This document shows positions 1 through 8,439 of a stretch of 64,000 nt of DNA, piece by piece (the stretch's first letter is position 1; each line of letters begins with the position of its first letter). A program made the translations under genes and the position numbers. This stretch comes from JAIBJN01 sp963842305. Its GTDB lineage: Bacteria; Actinomycetota; Thermoleophilia; Gaiellales; Gaiellaceae. The notes under the pieces were generated by a model. It saw nothing but the letters and a program-made list of their open reading frames with translations, had not been told where the DNA came from and made no database searches. The stretch covers positions 65,323-129,322 of the forward strand of contig CAWJFW010000001.1 of assembly GCA_963842305.1 (NCBI GenBank), given 5' to 3'.

Positions 1-1472
1 CCGACGCGCTCGTCGCTGCGCACCGTCCGCGTGACCTCCGCGAGGCGGAGACCGCCCGGGAGCGTCTGGCCCTCGAGGAGCTGCTCGCGCTCCAGCTCGG
101 ATTCCAGGAGCGGCGCCGCGCGCTCGAGGAGCAGGAGAGCGCGCCCGCTCTTCCCCCGGAGGGCGCCCTGATCAAGGGCTACCGGAACGTCCTTCCGTTC
201 GTTCTCACGCCGGAGCAGGAGGCTGCGATCCGCGAGATCGGCGGCGATCTCGCCGAACAGAAGCCGATGCAGCGGCTTCTGCAGGGCGATGTCGGCTCGG
301 GGAAGACGGTCGTCGCGCTCTACGCGCTCCTGCGGGCGGTCGAGGCAGGCCAGCAGGCCGCGTTGATGGCGCCGACGGAGACGCTGGCCGAGCAGCACTT
401 CCTCACGATCGAGGGAATCTGCAACGACCTCGGAGTCCGCTGTGAGCTGGTTACGAGCTCCGTGCCGGCCGCCCAGCGCCGGGTCGTCCGCGACCGCCTG
501 GCGAGCGGCGAGACCGATCTCGCGGTCGGCACTCATGCGCTGATCCAGGAGGAGGTCGAGTTCCGGTCCCTCGCGGTCGCCGTCGTGGACGAGCAGCACC
601 GCTTCGGTGTCGAGCAACGGCGCGCGCTCGGACGGACGACGCCGCACGTATTGCATATGACTGCGACGCCGATCCCGCGCACGCTCGCGCAGACGGTTTT
701 CGGCGATCTCGACGTGACGGAGATCGCAAGGCCGCCCGCGAACCGCAAGCCGGTCATCACCCGGTGGGTGGGACACGAACGGAGCAGCACCGCCTACACG
801 CGGCTCCGAAAGCATCTCGAGGTCGGCCGCCAGGCCTACGTCGTCTGCCCGCTCGTCTCGGAGTCCGAGACGGTCGAGGCGCGGGCGGCCGAGCAGGAGG
901 CCGAGCGCCTGCGCACGGCCGAGCTCCAGGGTCTTCGGGTCGGCGTTCTGCACGGAAAGCTGAAAACGCCGGAGCGCCGGGAGGTGATGGACGCGTTCAA
1001 GCGCGGCGAGATCGACGTTCTCGTCGCCACGACCGTGATCGAGGTCGGAGTCGACGTCCCGAACGCGACGATCATGATCGTGCAGGAAGCAGACCGCTTC
1101 GGGCTCGCCCAGCTCCACCAGCTTCGCGGCCGGGTCGGCCGTGGCGCCGAGCAGTCCTACTGCCTCCTCGTCTCCCGGCCGAAAGAGGAGCTCACGGACG
1201 ACGCCGTCCGCCGGCTGGAGGCACTCGTCGAGACCTCGGACGGCTTCCGGCTCGCCGAGGTCGACCTCGAGTTGCGCGGCGAGGGTCAGCTCCTCGGCGT
1301 GCGCCAGTCGGGCTACTCCGACCTGAAGTTCGCGCGGCTGGCCCGGGACCGCCGCTTGATCGCCAAGGCCCGAGGCTGGGCCGAAGAACTCGTGGACGCG
1401 GACGACTCGATCGTCGAGCCCCTGCGCCGGGAGGGTGGGAGGCTCGATGAGGATCATCGCGGGTTCGCGTAG
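1..1472 (+). CDS. recG: ATP-dependent DNA helicase RecG (C-terminal part, cut by window start)
   Basis: Last 489 residues of RecG, the helicase that remodels stalled forks and branched DNA. The frame is open from base 3, so the gene starts upstream and the N-terminal wedge domain is outside the window. Helicase motifs are clear: Walker A GDVGSGKT at fragment residues 95-102, DEQH at 196-199, TATPIPRT shortly after, and QLRGRVGRG near 373. The stop lies 26 bases inside rsmD, so recG, rsmD and coaD look like one transcription unit. Confidence 0.95.
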   Translation, partial: DALVAAHRPRDLREAETARERLALEELLALQLGFQERRRALEEQESAPALPPEGALIKGYRNVLPFVLTPEQEAAIREIGGDLAEQKPMQRLLQGDVGSGKTVVALYALLRAVEAGQQAALMAPTETLAEQHFLTIEGICNDLGVRCELVTSSVPAAQRRVVRDRLASGETDLAVGTHALIQEEVEFRSLAVAVVDEQHRFGVEQRRALGRTTPHVLHMTATPIPRTLAQTVFGDLDVTEIARPPANRKPVITRWVGHERSSTAYTRLRKHLEVGRQAYVVCPLVSESETVEARAAEQEAERLRTAELQGLRVGVLHGKLKTPERREVMDAFKRGEIDVLVATTVIEVGVDVPNATIMIVQEADRFGLAQLHQLRGRVGRGAEQSYCLLVSRPKEELTDDAVRRLEALVETSDGFRLAEVDLELRGEGQLLGVRQSGYSDLKFARLARDRRLIAKARGWAEELVDADDSIVEPLRREGGRLDEDHRGFA

Positions 1473-1986
1473 GGGCGCGCGTATCCTCGCGCCAAAAGGC
1501 CTGGACACCCGCCCGACCGGCGATCGCGTGCGCGAGGCGGTCTTCAATCTGGTCGGGCCGGTCGAGGGCGCGGAGGTGCTCGACCTCTATGCGGGCTCGG
1601 GCGCAATGGGCCTGGAGGCCCTGTCCCGCGGTGCGCGACTGGTGGTCTTCGTCGAGTCCGACCGCGCCGCCGCCGAGACGATCGTTCGAAACCTCGACAA
1701 GCTCGGGCTCGAGGGCGCCGTCGTCCTCCGCGAGGATGCCGGGCGCAAGCTGGCCGCCGACGCCGCCGGAGGCAAACGTTACGATCTCGTGCTGGTCGAT
1801 CCGCCGTACGCGATGCTCGCACGCACTCTGCCCACTCTCGCCGCACACCTGCCGTCCGTCGTGGCTCCGAACGGGGTGGCGATCGTCGAGTCGAGCGCTC
1901 GCGAGGAGCCCGACCTGCCGCTACCCAAGCGAACGAGCCGCCGCTACGGCGCGGCGCGGGTGACCGTGTTCGAGGCGCCCCGATGA
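1447..1986 (+). CDS. rsmD: 16S rRNA (guanine966-N2)-methyltransferase RsmD
   Basis: SAM-dependent methylase of 16S rRNA G966, 179 residues, the usual family size. SAM motif I is LDLYAGSGAMGLEAL and the catalytic motif IV DPPY is at residues 118-121. The ATG at 1447 gives the family N-terminus MRIIAGSRRG with GGGAGG just upstream; a GTG at 1435 would add only four residues. It overlaps recG by 26 bases and coaD by four (ATGA), so translation is probably coupled. Confidence 0.93.
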   Translation: MRIIAGSRRGARILAPKGLDTRPTGDRVREAVFNLVGPVEGAEVLDLYAGSGAMGLEALSRGARLVVFVESDRAAAETIVRNLDKLGLEGAVVLREDAGRKLAADAAGGKRYDLVLVDPPYAMLARTLPTLAAHLPSVVAPNGVAIVESSAREEPDLPLPKRTSRRYGAARVTVFEAPR

Positions 1987-2513
1987 GCGCCTCGCAGCCG
2001 GTCACGTGCATCTGCCCGGGCAGCTACGACCCGGTCACGAACGGGCACCTGGACATCATCCGGCGCACGGCGGGCATCTTTGACCGTGTCGTCGTCGGCG
2101 TCGTCCGGGACCCTCAGCACAAGGCGACCATGTTCTCGGTGGACGAGCGCGTCGGTTTCCTGCGCGAGGCCCTCTCCGACGTGACGAACGTCGAGGTGGA
2201 GGTGTTCTCGGACCTCGTCGTCGAGTTCGCCCGCCGCTTCGATGCGCGCACGATGGTGAAGGGCCTCCGCGCCATCTCCGACTTCGAGTGGGAGTTCCAG
2301 ATGCACCACCTGAACCGGAACCTCGCTCCCGAAGTCGAGACGATGTACCTGATGTCGAGCCCGCAGTACAGCTTCCTTTCCTCGAGCGGCGTCAAGGAGG
2401 TGGCCTCGTTCGGAGGCAACGTCGACGATCTGGTGCCGGAGCCCGTGGCGCGCCGATTCCGCGAGCTCTTCCCGCAGGGCCGGCCTGGCGCGCCTGTCAG
2501 CCCGCAAGAGTAG
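1983..2513 (+). CDS. coaD: Phosphopantetheine adenylyltransferase
   Basis: Fourth enzyme of CoA synthesis: transfers AMP from ATP to 4'-phosphopantetheine, making dephospho-CoA. At 176 residues it is near the usual 160-170. The nucleotidyltransferase signature T-N-G-H-L-D is at residues 19-24 (catalytic H22), and the C-terminal SSSGVKE block corresponds to the family ISST-x-VRE motif. The start overlaps the rsmD stop by four bases. Confidence 0.96.
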   Translation: MSASQPVTCICPGSYDPVTNGHLDIIRRTAGIFDRVVVGVVRDPQHKATMFSVDERVGFLREALSDVTNVEVEVFSDLVVEFARRFDARTMVKGLRAISDFEWEFQMHHLNRNLAPEVETMYLMSSPQYSFLSSSGVKEVASFGGNVDDLVPEPVARRFRELFPQGRPGAPVSPQE

Positions 2514-2523
2514 ACTGGATCGC

Positions 2524-3015
2524 ATGGACGTTCTCGTGCTCATCGACAAGCTCGACGACCTCGTGCACAACGCGAAGGCCGTTCCGCTGACGGATCAGGT
2601 GCGTATCGACCGCGAGGAGATCTACGACATCCTCGACCAGATGCGTGCCACGATCCCCGAGGAGATCAAGCAGGCCCGCTGGATCGTGAAGGAGCGCCAG
2701 GAGATGCTGGCCGAGGCCAAGCGCGAGGCCGACCGCATCCTCGGCGAGGCCCGTGAGCAGGCGGTGCGAGAAGCCTCGCAGACGGAGATCGCCAAGCTGG
2801 CCGAGCGCCAGGCGCAGGAGATCGTCGAGGAGGCACGCCGACAGGCCCGCGAGACACGCCTCGAGATGGAGGACTGGGCCGACTCGATTCTGTCCACGCT
2901 CGAGGTCAACCTGGACAAGTTCCTCGGCGCCGTCCGCCGGGGCCGAGAGCGCCTGCACGAGCGCTCGCAGGAGACGGTCGTCGCCGACATGGTCGACGAC
3001 CAACAGCCCGTCTAG
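2524..3015 (+). CDS. Coiled-coil protein, DivIVA / ATP-synthase-b-like
   Basis: 163 residues, highly charged, almost certainly a long alpha-helical coiled coil: residues 45-120 are a near-continuous run of E/K/R/A/Q heptads and no membrane segment is visible. Proteins of this type at this locus in actinobacteria are usually annotated DivIVA-like or F0 subunit b-like; a scaffold role in division or envelope is only inference. It starts 10 bases after coaD. Its TAG lies in the left arm of the large inverted repeat that follows. Confidence 0.8.
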   Translation: MDVLVLIDKLDDLVHNAKAVPLTDQVRIDREEIYDILDQMRATIPEEIKQARWIVKERQEMLAEAKREADRILGEAREQAVREASQTEIAKLAERQAQEIVEEARRQARETRLEMEDWADSILSTLEVNLDKFLGAVRRGRERLHERSQETVVADMVDDQQPV

Positions 3016-3184
3016 GAGGGCTTGCCCGAAACGGACGGCTGTGCCGCCGGGCCGCGCTGCTCGCCCCCGAGGACGGCGTCCTCGGTCGCGCCCGTAGCCT
3101 CCGGCTACGAACGCTCCCTGCGTCCTTGCCTCGGAACGACCATCGCACCCCGGCGACGAGCCACCCTTCGGCAAGCCCTCCTAG
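3012..3184. repeat. 173-nt imperfect palindrome with nested hairpins
   Basis: The ends are a perfect 15-base inverted repeat, CTAGGAGGGCTTGCC at 3012-3026 and its reverse complement at 3170-3184; with one bulged C the pairing extends through GAA/TTC. Inside are two tight perfect hairpins: CCGAGGAC/GTCCTCGG (3067-3074/3078-3085, loop GGC) and CGTAGCC/GGCTACG (3093-3099/3103-3109, loop TCC). It fills the gap between the coiled-coil gene and the DUF177 gene. It could be a structured RNA, an attenuator or a palindromic repeat unit; no coding frame across it is convincing. Confidence 0.6.
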
Positions 3185-3233
3185 CCGTTCTCTGGCCTCA
3201 TACGAGCGGGCCGCGCTTCGCTACGGTGACGGG

Positions 3234-3743
3234 GTGACCACGTTCAGCCTTCGTACCGTCAAGCTGCGCCCCGGCGAGCAGTTCCGCGACGTCGTCGAGG
3301 TGACGCTGCAGCCGCTCGAGCTGGGCGGCCAGCGCTACGTTCCGCTGCCGGAGAGCCCGGAGGCGGTGTTGACGCTGACGCAGACGAGCTCGGGTCTCGT
3401 GCTCGACCTCGAGCTGGACGCGCGCGTGCTCGGTCCCTGCGTGCGCTGCCTGGCCGACGCCGGACTGGACGTGCACGTCGAAAGCAGGGAATACCAGGCT
3501 ACGAGCCCCGGCGAGTCGGAGGAGCTGACGACGCCGTACATCGCAGACGGGAAGCTCGACCTCTCCGCGTGGGCGCACGACGCCGTCGCGCTAACGCTCC
3601 CGGACAAGATCCTGTGCCGCGGCGACTGCGCCGGCCTGTGCCCCGTCTGCGGCCGGGATCTCAACCGCGAGCCGCACGAGCACGTGGGCGAGGAAGCCGA
3701 CCCGCGCTGGGCCGCGCTCTCGGAGCTCCGCGACCGCCTGTAG
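3234..3743 (+). CDS. DUF177 / YceD family protein
   Basis: 169-residue member of the YceD family, almost always encoded directly before rpmF and implicated in large-subunit rRNA accumulation. It has two cysteine clusters: GPCVRC in the middle and C-x3-C-x3-C-P-x-C-G near the C-terminus, possibly metal-binding. The GTG at 3234 was chosen because homology begins about there; an ATG at 3126 would put 36 residues inside the palindromic region with atypical composition. No clear Shine-Dalgarno is visible. Confidence 0.85.
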   Translation: MTTFSLRTVKLRPGEQFRDVVEVTLQPLELGGQRYVPLPESPEAVLTLTQTSSGLVLDLELDARVLGPCVRCLADAGLDVHVESREYQATSPGESEELTTPYIADGKLDLSAWAHDAVALTLPDKILCRGDCAGLCPVCGRDLNREPHEHVGEEADPRWAALSELRDRL

Positions 3744-3791
3744 TCTCTCGCTCGCGGTTGCGGGGTGCGCTGAGGACCGGGGCGCACTCGC

Positions 3792-3797
3792 TATACT
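3792..3797 (+). promoter_or_regulatory. Candidate -10 element for rpmF (leaderless?)
   Basis: TATACT lies 11 bases before the rpmF ATG. A transcript from it would start only a few bases before, or at, the start codon, and no Shine-Dalgarno is seen, so rpmF could be read from a leaderless mRNA. No good -35 is present at 16-18 bases. Confidence 0.35.
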
Positions 3798-3808
3798 CAG
3801 CCGCCGCG

Positions 3809-3997
3809 ATGGCCGTCCCGAAGCGAAAGACCTCCAAGTCGCGCCGTGACAAGCGCCGGGCGACGCACAAGGCGTCGATTCCCGCGCTCGTCGAGTGCCA
3901 GCAGTGCCACCAGCCCAAGCGGCCGCATCACGTGTGCCCGACCTGCGGCACCTATCGCGGTCGCGAGGTCGAGCCGCTCCGGACGACCGCTCCCTAG
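3809..3997 (+). CDS. rpmF: 50S ribosomal protein L32
   Basis: 62 residues with the family N-terminus MAVPKRKTSKSRRDKRR and a zinc-ribbon C-Q-Q-C ... C-P-T-C (four-cysteine, zinc-binding form). It belongs to the large ribosomal subunit. A DUF177 gene precedes it and plsX follows after 12 bases, the standard L32/fatty-acid gene order. Confidence 0.97.
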   Translation: MAVPKRKTSKSRRDKRRATHKASIPALVECQQCHQPKRPHHVCPTCGTYRGREVEPLRTTAP

Positions 3998-4009
3998 CTC
4001 TGTGACCGG

Positions 4010-5014
4010 ATGACGCCGGTTCGGGTCGCCGTCGACGCCATGGGCGGCGATCGGGCGCCGGAGGAGATCGTCGCGGGCGCACGCGCCGCCGCTGCCGTCG
4101 ACGTGGCCCCCGTCCTCTTCGGGCCGCGGGACGTCCTCGAGCCGCTGGCCGGCGAGCTCGAGATCGTCCACGCCGAGCAGGTCGTGGCCATGGACGAGAA
4201 GCCCTCGGACGCCGTCCGCGAGAAGCGCGAGAGCTCGCTCTTCCTCGCCTGCCGCGCGGTGCACGAGGGGAAAGCCGACGCGGTCGTCGGAGCCGGGAAC
4301 ACCGGTGCCATGCTCGCGGCCGGGCTCCTGGAGATCCGCCGCCTCCCGGACGTCCATCGACCGGCGATCGCCGTTCCCATACCGGCGCTAGGCGGCCCCT
4401 CGATCCTCATCGACGCCGGTGCGAATGCCGACGCGCGCCCGGAACATCTTGTGCAGTTCGCGCACATGGGCGCGGTCTTCGCGGAGGACATCGCCGGCCT
4501 GGCGAACCCGACCGTCGCCCTCCTCTCCATCGGCGAGGAGCCCGAGAAAGGGAACAAACTCGTCCGCGAGGCCCATGCCGAGCTGGCCGGGACCCCCGGT
4601 CTCCACTTCGTCGGCAACGTCGAGGGGCGCGACCTCCTGCGGAAGGCGGCCGACGTGGTGGTCTGCGACGGCTTCACCGGGAACATGGCCCTGAAGCTCC
4701 TCGAGGGCACGATCCAGACGGCCTTGCAGGCGTTCAGAGACGAGGTCACGGAGTCCGCCCGCGGCAAGCTCGGCGGTCTGCTCATCCGGCCGGCCGCGCG
4801 CGCCCTGCGGACGCGCCTCGATCCCGACACGTACGGCGGGGCCTACCTGCTCGGTCTTCGAGGCCTCGTCGTCATCGCGCACGGCAACTCCTCGGCCATG
4901 GCTATCGCCAACGCGGTGCGCTACGCGGCCCGCGGCGTCACCGGGGGCGTCGTCGACCAGGTGGCCGGACGCCTGGCGGCGCGGGCGCAGGAGACGGCCG
5001 CCCACGTGAACTGA
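4010..5014 (+). CDS. plsX: Phosphate acyltransferase PlsX
   Basis: 334 residues. Makes acyl-phosphate from acyl-ACP for phosphatidic acid synthesis. Family landmarks: VAVDAMGGDRAPEEIV at the N-terminus, VVGAGNTGAMLA, ILIDAGANAD, LLSIGEEPEKGN and VCDGFTGNMALKLLEG. It lies between rpmF and acpP, whose product ACP is its acyl donor. The ATG at 4010 gives the standard start MTPVRVAVDAMGG. Confidence 0.96.
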   Translation: MTPVRVAVDAMGGDRAPEEIVAGARAAAAVDVAPVLFGPRDVLEPLAGELEIVHAEQVVAMDEKPSDAVREKRESSLFLACRAVHEGKADAVVGAGNTGAMLAAGLLEIRRLPDVHRPAIAVPIPALGGPSILIDAGANADARPEHLVQFAHMGAVFAEDIAGLANPTVALLSIGEEPEKGNKLVREAHAELAGTPGLHFVGNVEGRDLLRKAADVVVCDGFTGNMALKLLEGTIQTALQAFRDEVTESARGKLGGLLIRPAARALRTRLDPDTYGGAYLLGLRGLVVIAHGNSSAMAIANAVRYAARGVTGGVVDQVAGRLAARAQETAAHVN

Positions 5015-5089
5015 GGGACCGAGGCGTGGTAGCATCCGGCGCCGTTCACGCTGGGTGTCCGAATCACAGAAAGGCAGGAGAAAACCGAG

Positions 5090-5335
5090 ATGGCAGCATC
5101 CCGCGAAGAGATCGCCGAGCGAGTGAAAAACGTCCTTGTCGAGCAACTCGGGATCGAGGAGAGCGAGCTCACTGAGGAAGCTTCGTTCCAGGAAGATCTC
5201 GACGCCGATTCGCTCGACCTCGTCGAGCTCATCATGGAGCTCGAGGATCAGTTCGGCATCAAGATCTCGGACGAGGACGCCCAGCAGATCCAGACCGTCG
5301 GGCAGGCAGTCGACTACATCAGTTCCCACCAATAG
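5090..5335 (+). CDS. acpP: Acyl carrier protein
   Basis: 81-residue acidic carrier protein. The phosphopantetheine serine is in the D-A-D-S-L-D motif near residue 41. It carries growing acyl chains in type II fatty-acid synthesis. It has a good Shine-Dalgarno (CAGGAGA) upstream and is followed at once by rnc, as in many bacteria. Confidence 0.97.
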   Translation: MAASREEIAERVKNVLVEQLGIEESELTEEASFQEDLDADSLDLVELIMELEDQFGIKISDEDAQQIQTVGQAVDYISSHQ

Positions 5336-5336
5336 C

Positions 5337-6014
5337 CACGAGACGGGGAGCGAGCTCCTCGCTCTGATCCGGGCGCTTCCGGCCGAGCGTCTTCATCACG
5401 CTTTCACGCATTCCTCCTGGGCTCCGAGCCGCGCGGATTCGTACGAGCGTCTGGAGTTCCTGGGGGACAGCGTGCTCGGGCTGGCGATCGCGGAGGAGCT
5501 GTACGCCCGCTTCCCGAACGAAGCGGAGGGCCGTCTCGCCAAGATCCGCGCGCACGTCGTCTCGCGCCAGAGCTGCGCCATCGTCGGCAAGCGGCTAGGT
5601 CTCGGGGAGCTTTTCGCAAGCCACGCCGGCTCGGTCGATCCCGACGAGCTCCGGCGGCTGGCCGCCAATCGCAACGTGCTTGCGGCGCTCGTCGAGGCTT
5701 GCCTCGGCGCGCTCTACATCGAGCACGGCTTCGAAGCCATCCGGGGGCCGATCGTCGCGGCGTTCCACGAGCGGATCGACTACGCGCTCGAGGGGCACGT
5801 CGACTACAAGACCGAGCTCCAGGAGGAGCTCGCCCGGCGCGGGCTGGCGGTCTCCTACTCGGTCGTCACCGTCGACGGGCCGCCGCACGACCGCAGCTTC
5901 ACCTGCGCCGCCACCATCGAGGGCGAGGTCGTCGGCACGGGGAAGGGCCCCTCGAAGAAGGCGGCCGAGCAGTTCGCCGCCCGCGAGGCGCTGGAGAAGC
6001 TCGAGGCCGGCTAG
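5337..6014 (+). CDS. rnc: Ribonuclease III (start codon unclear)
   Basis: Double-strand-specific endoribonuclease for rRNA and mRNA processing. The nuclease domain has AFTHSSW and the catalytic ERLEFLGDSVLGL signature, then ANVLAAL-type and VEACLGALYIEHG blocks. The dsRBD has YKTELQEELARRG and GKGPSKKAAEQFAA. There is no ATG, GTG or TTG in frame between the acpP stop and the first conserved block; CTG at 5364 or ATC at 5367 are possible. A far-upstream ATG (5136) would need translation through acpP in another frame. The given start is the first codon after the acpP stop, not a proven initiator. The 3' end overlaps the convergent ROK gene by four bases. Confidence 0.9.
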   Translation, partial: HETGSELLALIRALPAERLHHAFTHSSWAPSRADSYERLEFLGDSVLGLAIAEELYARFPNEAEGRLAKIRAHVVSRQSCAIVGKRLGLGELFASHAGSVDPDELRRLAANRNVLAALVEACLGALYIEHGFEAIRGPIVAAFHERIDYALEGHVDYKTELQEELARRGLAVSYSVVTVDGPPHDRSFTCAATIEGEVVGTGKGPSKKAAEQFAAREALEKLEAG

Positions 6015-6970
6015 CCCTCGACGAGCAGGGATGCTCCGATCGCGCCGCCGAGGTCGCCGAGCGCCGCGGTCAGCATCGCCGGCGGGCGGTCGTCGACGAA
6101 GAGGTGAGGCTGCATCGCCTCGGCGATCTTCTCCACATACGGCTCGCCGAGCCGGGTTCCGAGCCCCCCTCCGATGATGACCGCCTCCACGTCGAGGAGG
6201 TTCACGGCGGACGCGATGCCGGCGCCGAGCGCGGCGACGGCGCGGTCGATGAGCGCCTTCGCCACGTGGTCGTCGTGGTCGAGCGCCGCAGCCCAGACGC
6301 CGCTCGTAAGCCGGGTGCGGCCGCGCTTCTTCATCAGGTGGAAGAGGTCGGTCTTGTGGCCGCGGTCGTGGAGCTCGCGGGCGCGCGCCTCCATGGCCCC
6401 GCGGCCCGCGTAAGCCTCGAGGCAGCCGCGGCGGCCGCAGGGGCAGTGGGCGCCTCCGCGCTTCACGACCATGTGCCCGATCTCTCCGGCCGCACCGCGT
6501 CCAAGCCAGAGCTTGCGGTCGATCACGACGCCGCCGCCGACGCCGGTACCCCACCAGACGCCGATGAACGAGGAGAACGGCCGTCCGGCGCCCAGCTCCA
6601 GCTCGCCGAGCACGGCCACCTGGACGTCGTTATCGAGCCGGACGGGCGCGTCGATGGCATCCGCGAGCGTCGCAGCGAGCGGGAACGGCTCCTCCCAGTC
6701 GGGGAGGTTCCGGGCGTGGGCGACCGTCCCGGCCTCCTGGTCGACCGCTCCGGGCGATCCCACCCCGGCGCCGGCGAGTTCCTCAACCGCCACGCCGGCG
6801 GACTCAGCCGCTGCCTTGACCGCCGCTGCGATCGCGGCCGCGACGTCGGGGGGCCCGCCCTCGGTGGGCGTCGGATGGCGAGCCTGGCCGACCACGGTGT
6901 GGTCGGGGCCAACCACCAAGGCCTGGATCTTCGTGGCTCCGAGGTCGACGCCGGCCCTGAACGTAGCCAT
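6011..6970 (-). CDS. ROK-family sugar kinase (glucokinase-like)
   Basis: 319 residues. Phosphate-binding AGVDLGATKIQALVV at the N-terminus, LDNDVQVAVLGE with the catalytic Asp, GTGVGGGVVIDRKLWLG, and the ROK zinc motif C-P-C-G-R-R-G-C-L-E after GEIGHM. These fit an ATP-dependent glucose or N-acetyl-sugar kinase; the ExGH motif (EIGH) is typical of glucokinases, but the substrate cannot be fixed. It is read against rnc and probably with the downstream-facing SDR gene as a short minus-strand pair. Confidence 0.9.
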   Translation of the reverse strand: MATFRAGVDLGATKIQALVVGPDHTVVGQARHPTPTEGGPPDVAAAIAAAVKAAAESAGVAVEELAGAGVGSPGAVDQEAGTVAHARNLPDWEEPFPLAATLADAIDAPVRLDNDVQVAVLGELELGAGRPFSSFIGVWWGTGVGGGVVIDRKLWLGRGAAGEIGHMVVKRGGAHCPCGRRGCLEAYAGRGAMEARARELHDRGHKTDLFHLMKKRGRTRLTSGVWAAALDHDDHVAKALIDRAVAALGAGIASAVNLLDVEAVIIGGGLGTRLGEPYVEKIAEAMQPHLFVDDRPPAMLTAALGDLGGAIGASLLVEG

Positions 6971-6981
6971 CTGTCGCCCTT

Positions 6982-7755
6982 CTAGCGCCTGAGGCGGATG
7001 GCGTTCAGGTCCTCGGCGACGATCTCCTCGGCGCGGGCGACGACGTCGTCGATGTCGTCGTGCTCGGCGTGGAGGTAGCGGCCCGAAAGCGCATCAAGCC
7101 TGCCGGAGGCGAGGGCGTGGACGAGCCGAGGGGCCAGCTCGGGGGGCGTCCACGGCGCGTCGTCGCCGAAGCTGTCGCCGATCATGTCCGTGCGCACGAG
7201 GCCGGGGGCGAGGGAGAAGACAGGAATGCCGTAGGGCTCGAGCTGCTTGGCCAGGGTCTCGCTGAAGCGGTGCACGGCCGCCTTGCTGGCGCTGTAGGCC
7301 GTCGATGTGCTGCCCGGCAGGTAGGCGGCGCCGCTCGCGACGTTGACGATGCGCCCGCTGCGGCGTTCGATCATGCCCGGGATCACGGCGCGGCAGCACA
7401 GGTAGACGCCGAGGACGTTGACCTCGAGGACGTGCCACCACTCGTCCGGCTCGAGCTCCCAGCCGGCGTCCTCCCAGATCGCGATCCCTGCGTTGTTGAC
7501 GAGGAGGTCGATCGGGCCGAGCTCCTCTTCGGTCCGCGCCACCATCCGCTCGACGTCCGCGCGGACTGAGACGTCGGCCTGGATTGCGAGAGCGCCGGCC
7601 TCCGCGGCGGTCGCTTCCACCTGATCCTGCGTTCGCGCCGCCACGGCGACACGCGCCCCGGCGCCCGCGAGCTCGAGCGCGATCCCGCGTCCGATCCCGC
7701 GCCCACCGCCGGTGATGAGGGCGACCCTGCCTTCGAGGTCGGCGTCCGAGGACAT
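6982..7755 (-). CDS. Short-chain dehydrogenase/reductase
   Basis: 257-residue classical SDR. Cofactor glycine motif TGGGRGIGRG near residue 16, NNAG at about 88-91, catalytic Ser in NVASGAAYLPGS, and Y-S-A-S-K as YxxxK. NAD(P)-dependent oxidoreductase; the substrate is not evident. It is immediately upstream of the ROK gene on the same strand and divergent from rpiA (26 bases between starts). Confidence 0.88.
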   Translation of the reverse strand: MSSDADLEGRVALITGGGRGIGRGIALELAGAGARVAVAARTQDQVEATAAEAGALAIQADVSVRADVERMVARTEEELGPIDLLVNNAGIAIWEDAGWELEPDEWWHVLEVNVLGVYLCCRAVIPGMIERRSGRIVNVASGAAYLPGSTSTAYSASKAAVHRFSETLAKQLEPYGIPVFSLAPGLVRTDMIGDSFGDDAPWTPPELAPRLVHALASGRLDALSGRYLHAEHDDIDDVVARAEEIVAEDLNAIRLRR

Positions 7756-7781
7756 CCTGCGGGGATCCTACGCTGACTGGC

Positions 7782-8420
7782 GTGAGCTTTGAGGACGAGA
7801 AGCGCGTCGCGGGCGAGGCCGCTGCCGAGCTCGTGGAGGACGGCATGACCGTCGGGCTCGGAACGGGCTCGACGGTTGCATTCTTTCTCGCCGCGCTCGG
7901 GCGGCGGCAGCTGAGCCTCCGGTGTGTCGCGACCTCTCTCCAGACCGAGACGGCCGCGCGCGGACTGGGGATCTCGGTGGAGGCGTTCGACGAGCTGGAG
8001 CACCTCGACCTCGCCGTGGACGGCGCCGACCAGGTTGCCCCGGACGGCTGGCTCGTCAAGGGTGGGGGCGCCGCGCTCACGCGGGAGAAGATCGCCGCCG
8101 CGGCGGCCGATCGCTTCGTGGTCATCGTCTCCTCCGACAAGCTGGTCGAGTCCATCGGCCCGCCCATCCCGTTGGAGATCCTGTCGTACGGAGCGCGGTC
8201 GACCCTCGCGCGCATCGGCTCCGCCGAGCTCCGCGAGGTTCCCCCGAGCCCGGACGGCGGGTTGATCGCCGACTACCGCGGCGCCGTCGACGACCCGGCG
8301 GCTCTCGCCGCCCGCCTTTCCTCGGCGCCCGGGCTCGTCGAGCACGGCCTCTTTCCGCCCGAGCTCGTCTCCGAGGTCATCGTGGGGCGCGGCGACCGGG
8401 CCGAGCACCTGAAGCCCTAG
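7782..8420 (+). CDS. rpiA: Ribose-5-phosphate isomerase A
   Basis: 212 residues. Interconverts ribose 5-phosphate and ribulose 5-phosphate. Family blocks: GLGTGSTVAFFL (phosphate loop), DLAVDGADQV (catalytic Asp) and LVKGGGAALTREKI (catalytic Lys). The GTG start at 7782 gives MSFEDEKRVAGEAAAELV. It faces away from the SDR gene and is followed 19 bases later by the molybdopterin oxidoreductase gene. Confidence 0.94.
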   Translation: MSFEDEKRVAGEAAAELVEDGMTVGLGTGSTVAFFLAALGRRQLSLRCVATSLQTETAARGLGISVEAFDELEHLDLAVDGADQVAPDGWLVKGGGAALTREKIAAAAADRFVVIVSSDKLVESIGPPIPLEILSYGARSTLARIGSAELREVPPSPDGGLIADYRGAVDDPAALAARLSSAPGLVEHGLFPPELVSEVIVGRGDRAEHLKP

Positions 8421-8439
8421 CGACGATACGGTTCCGAGC

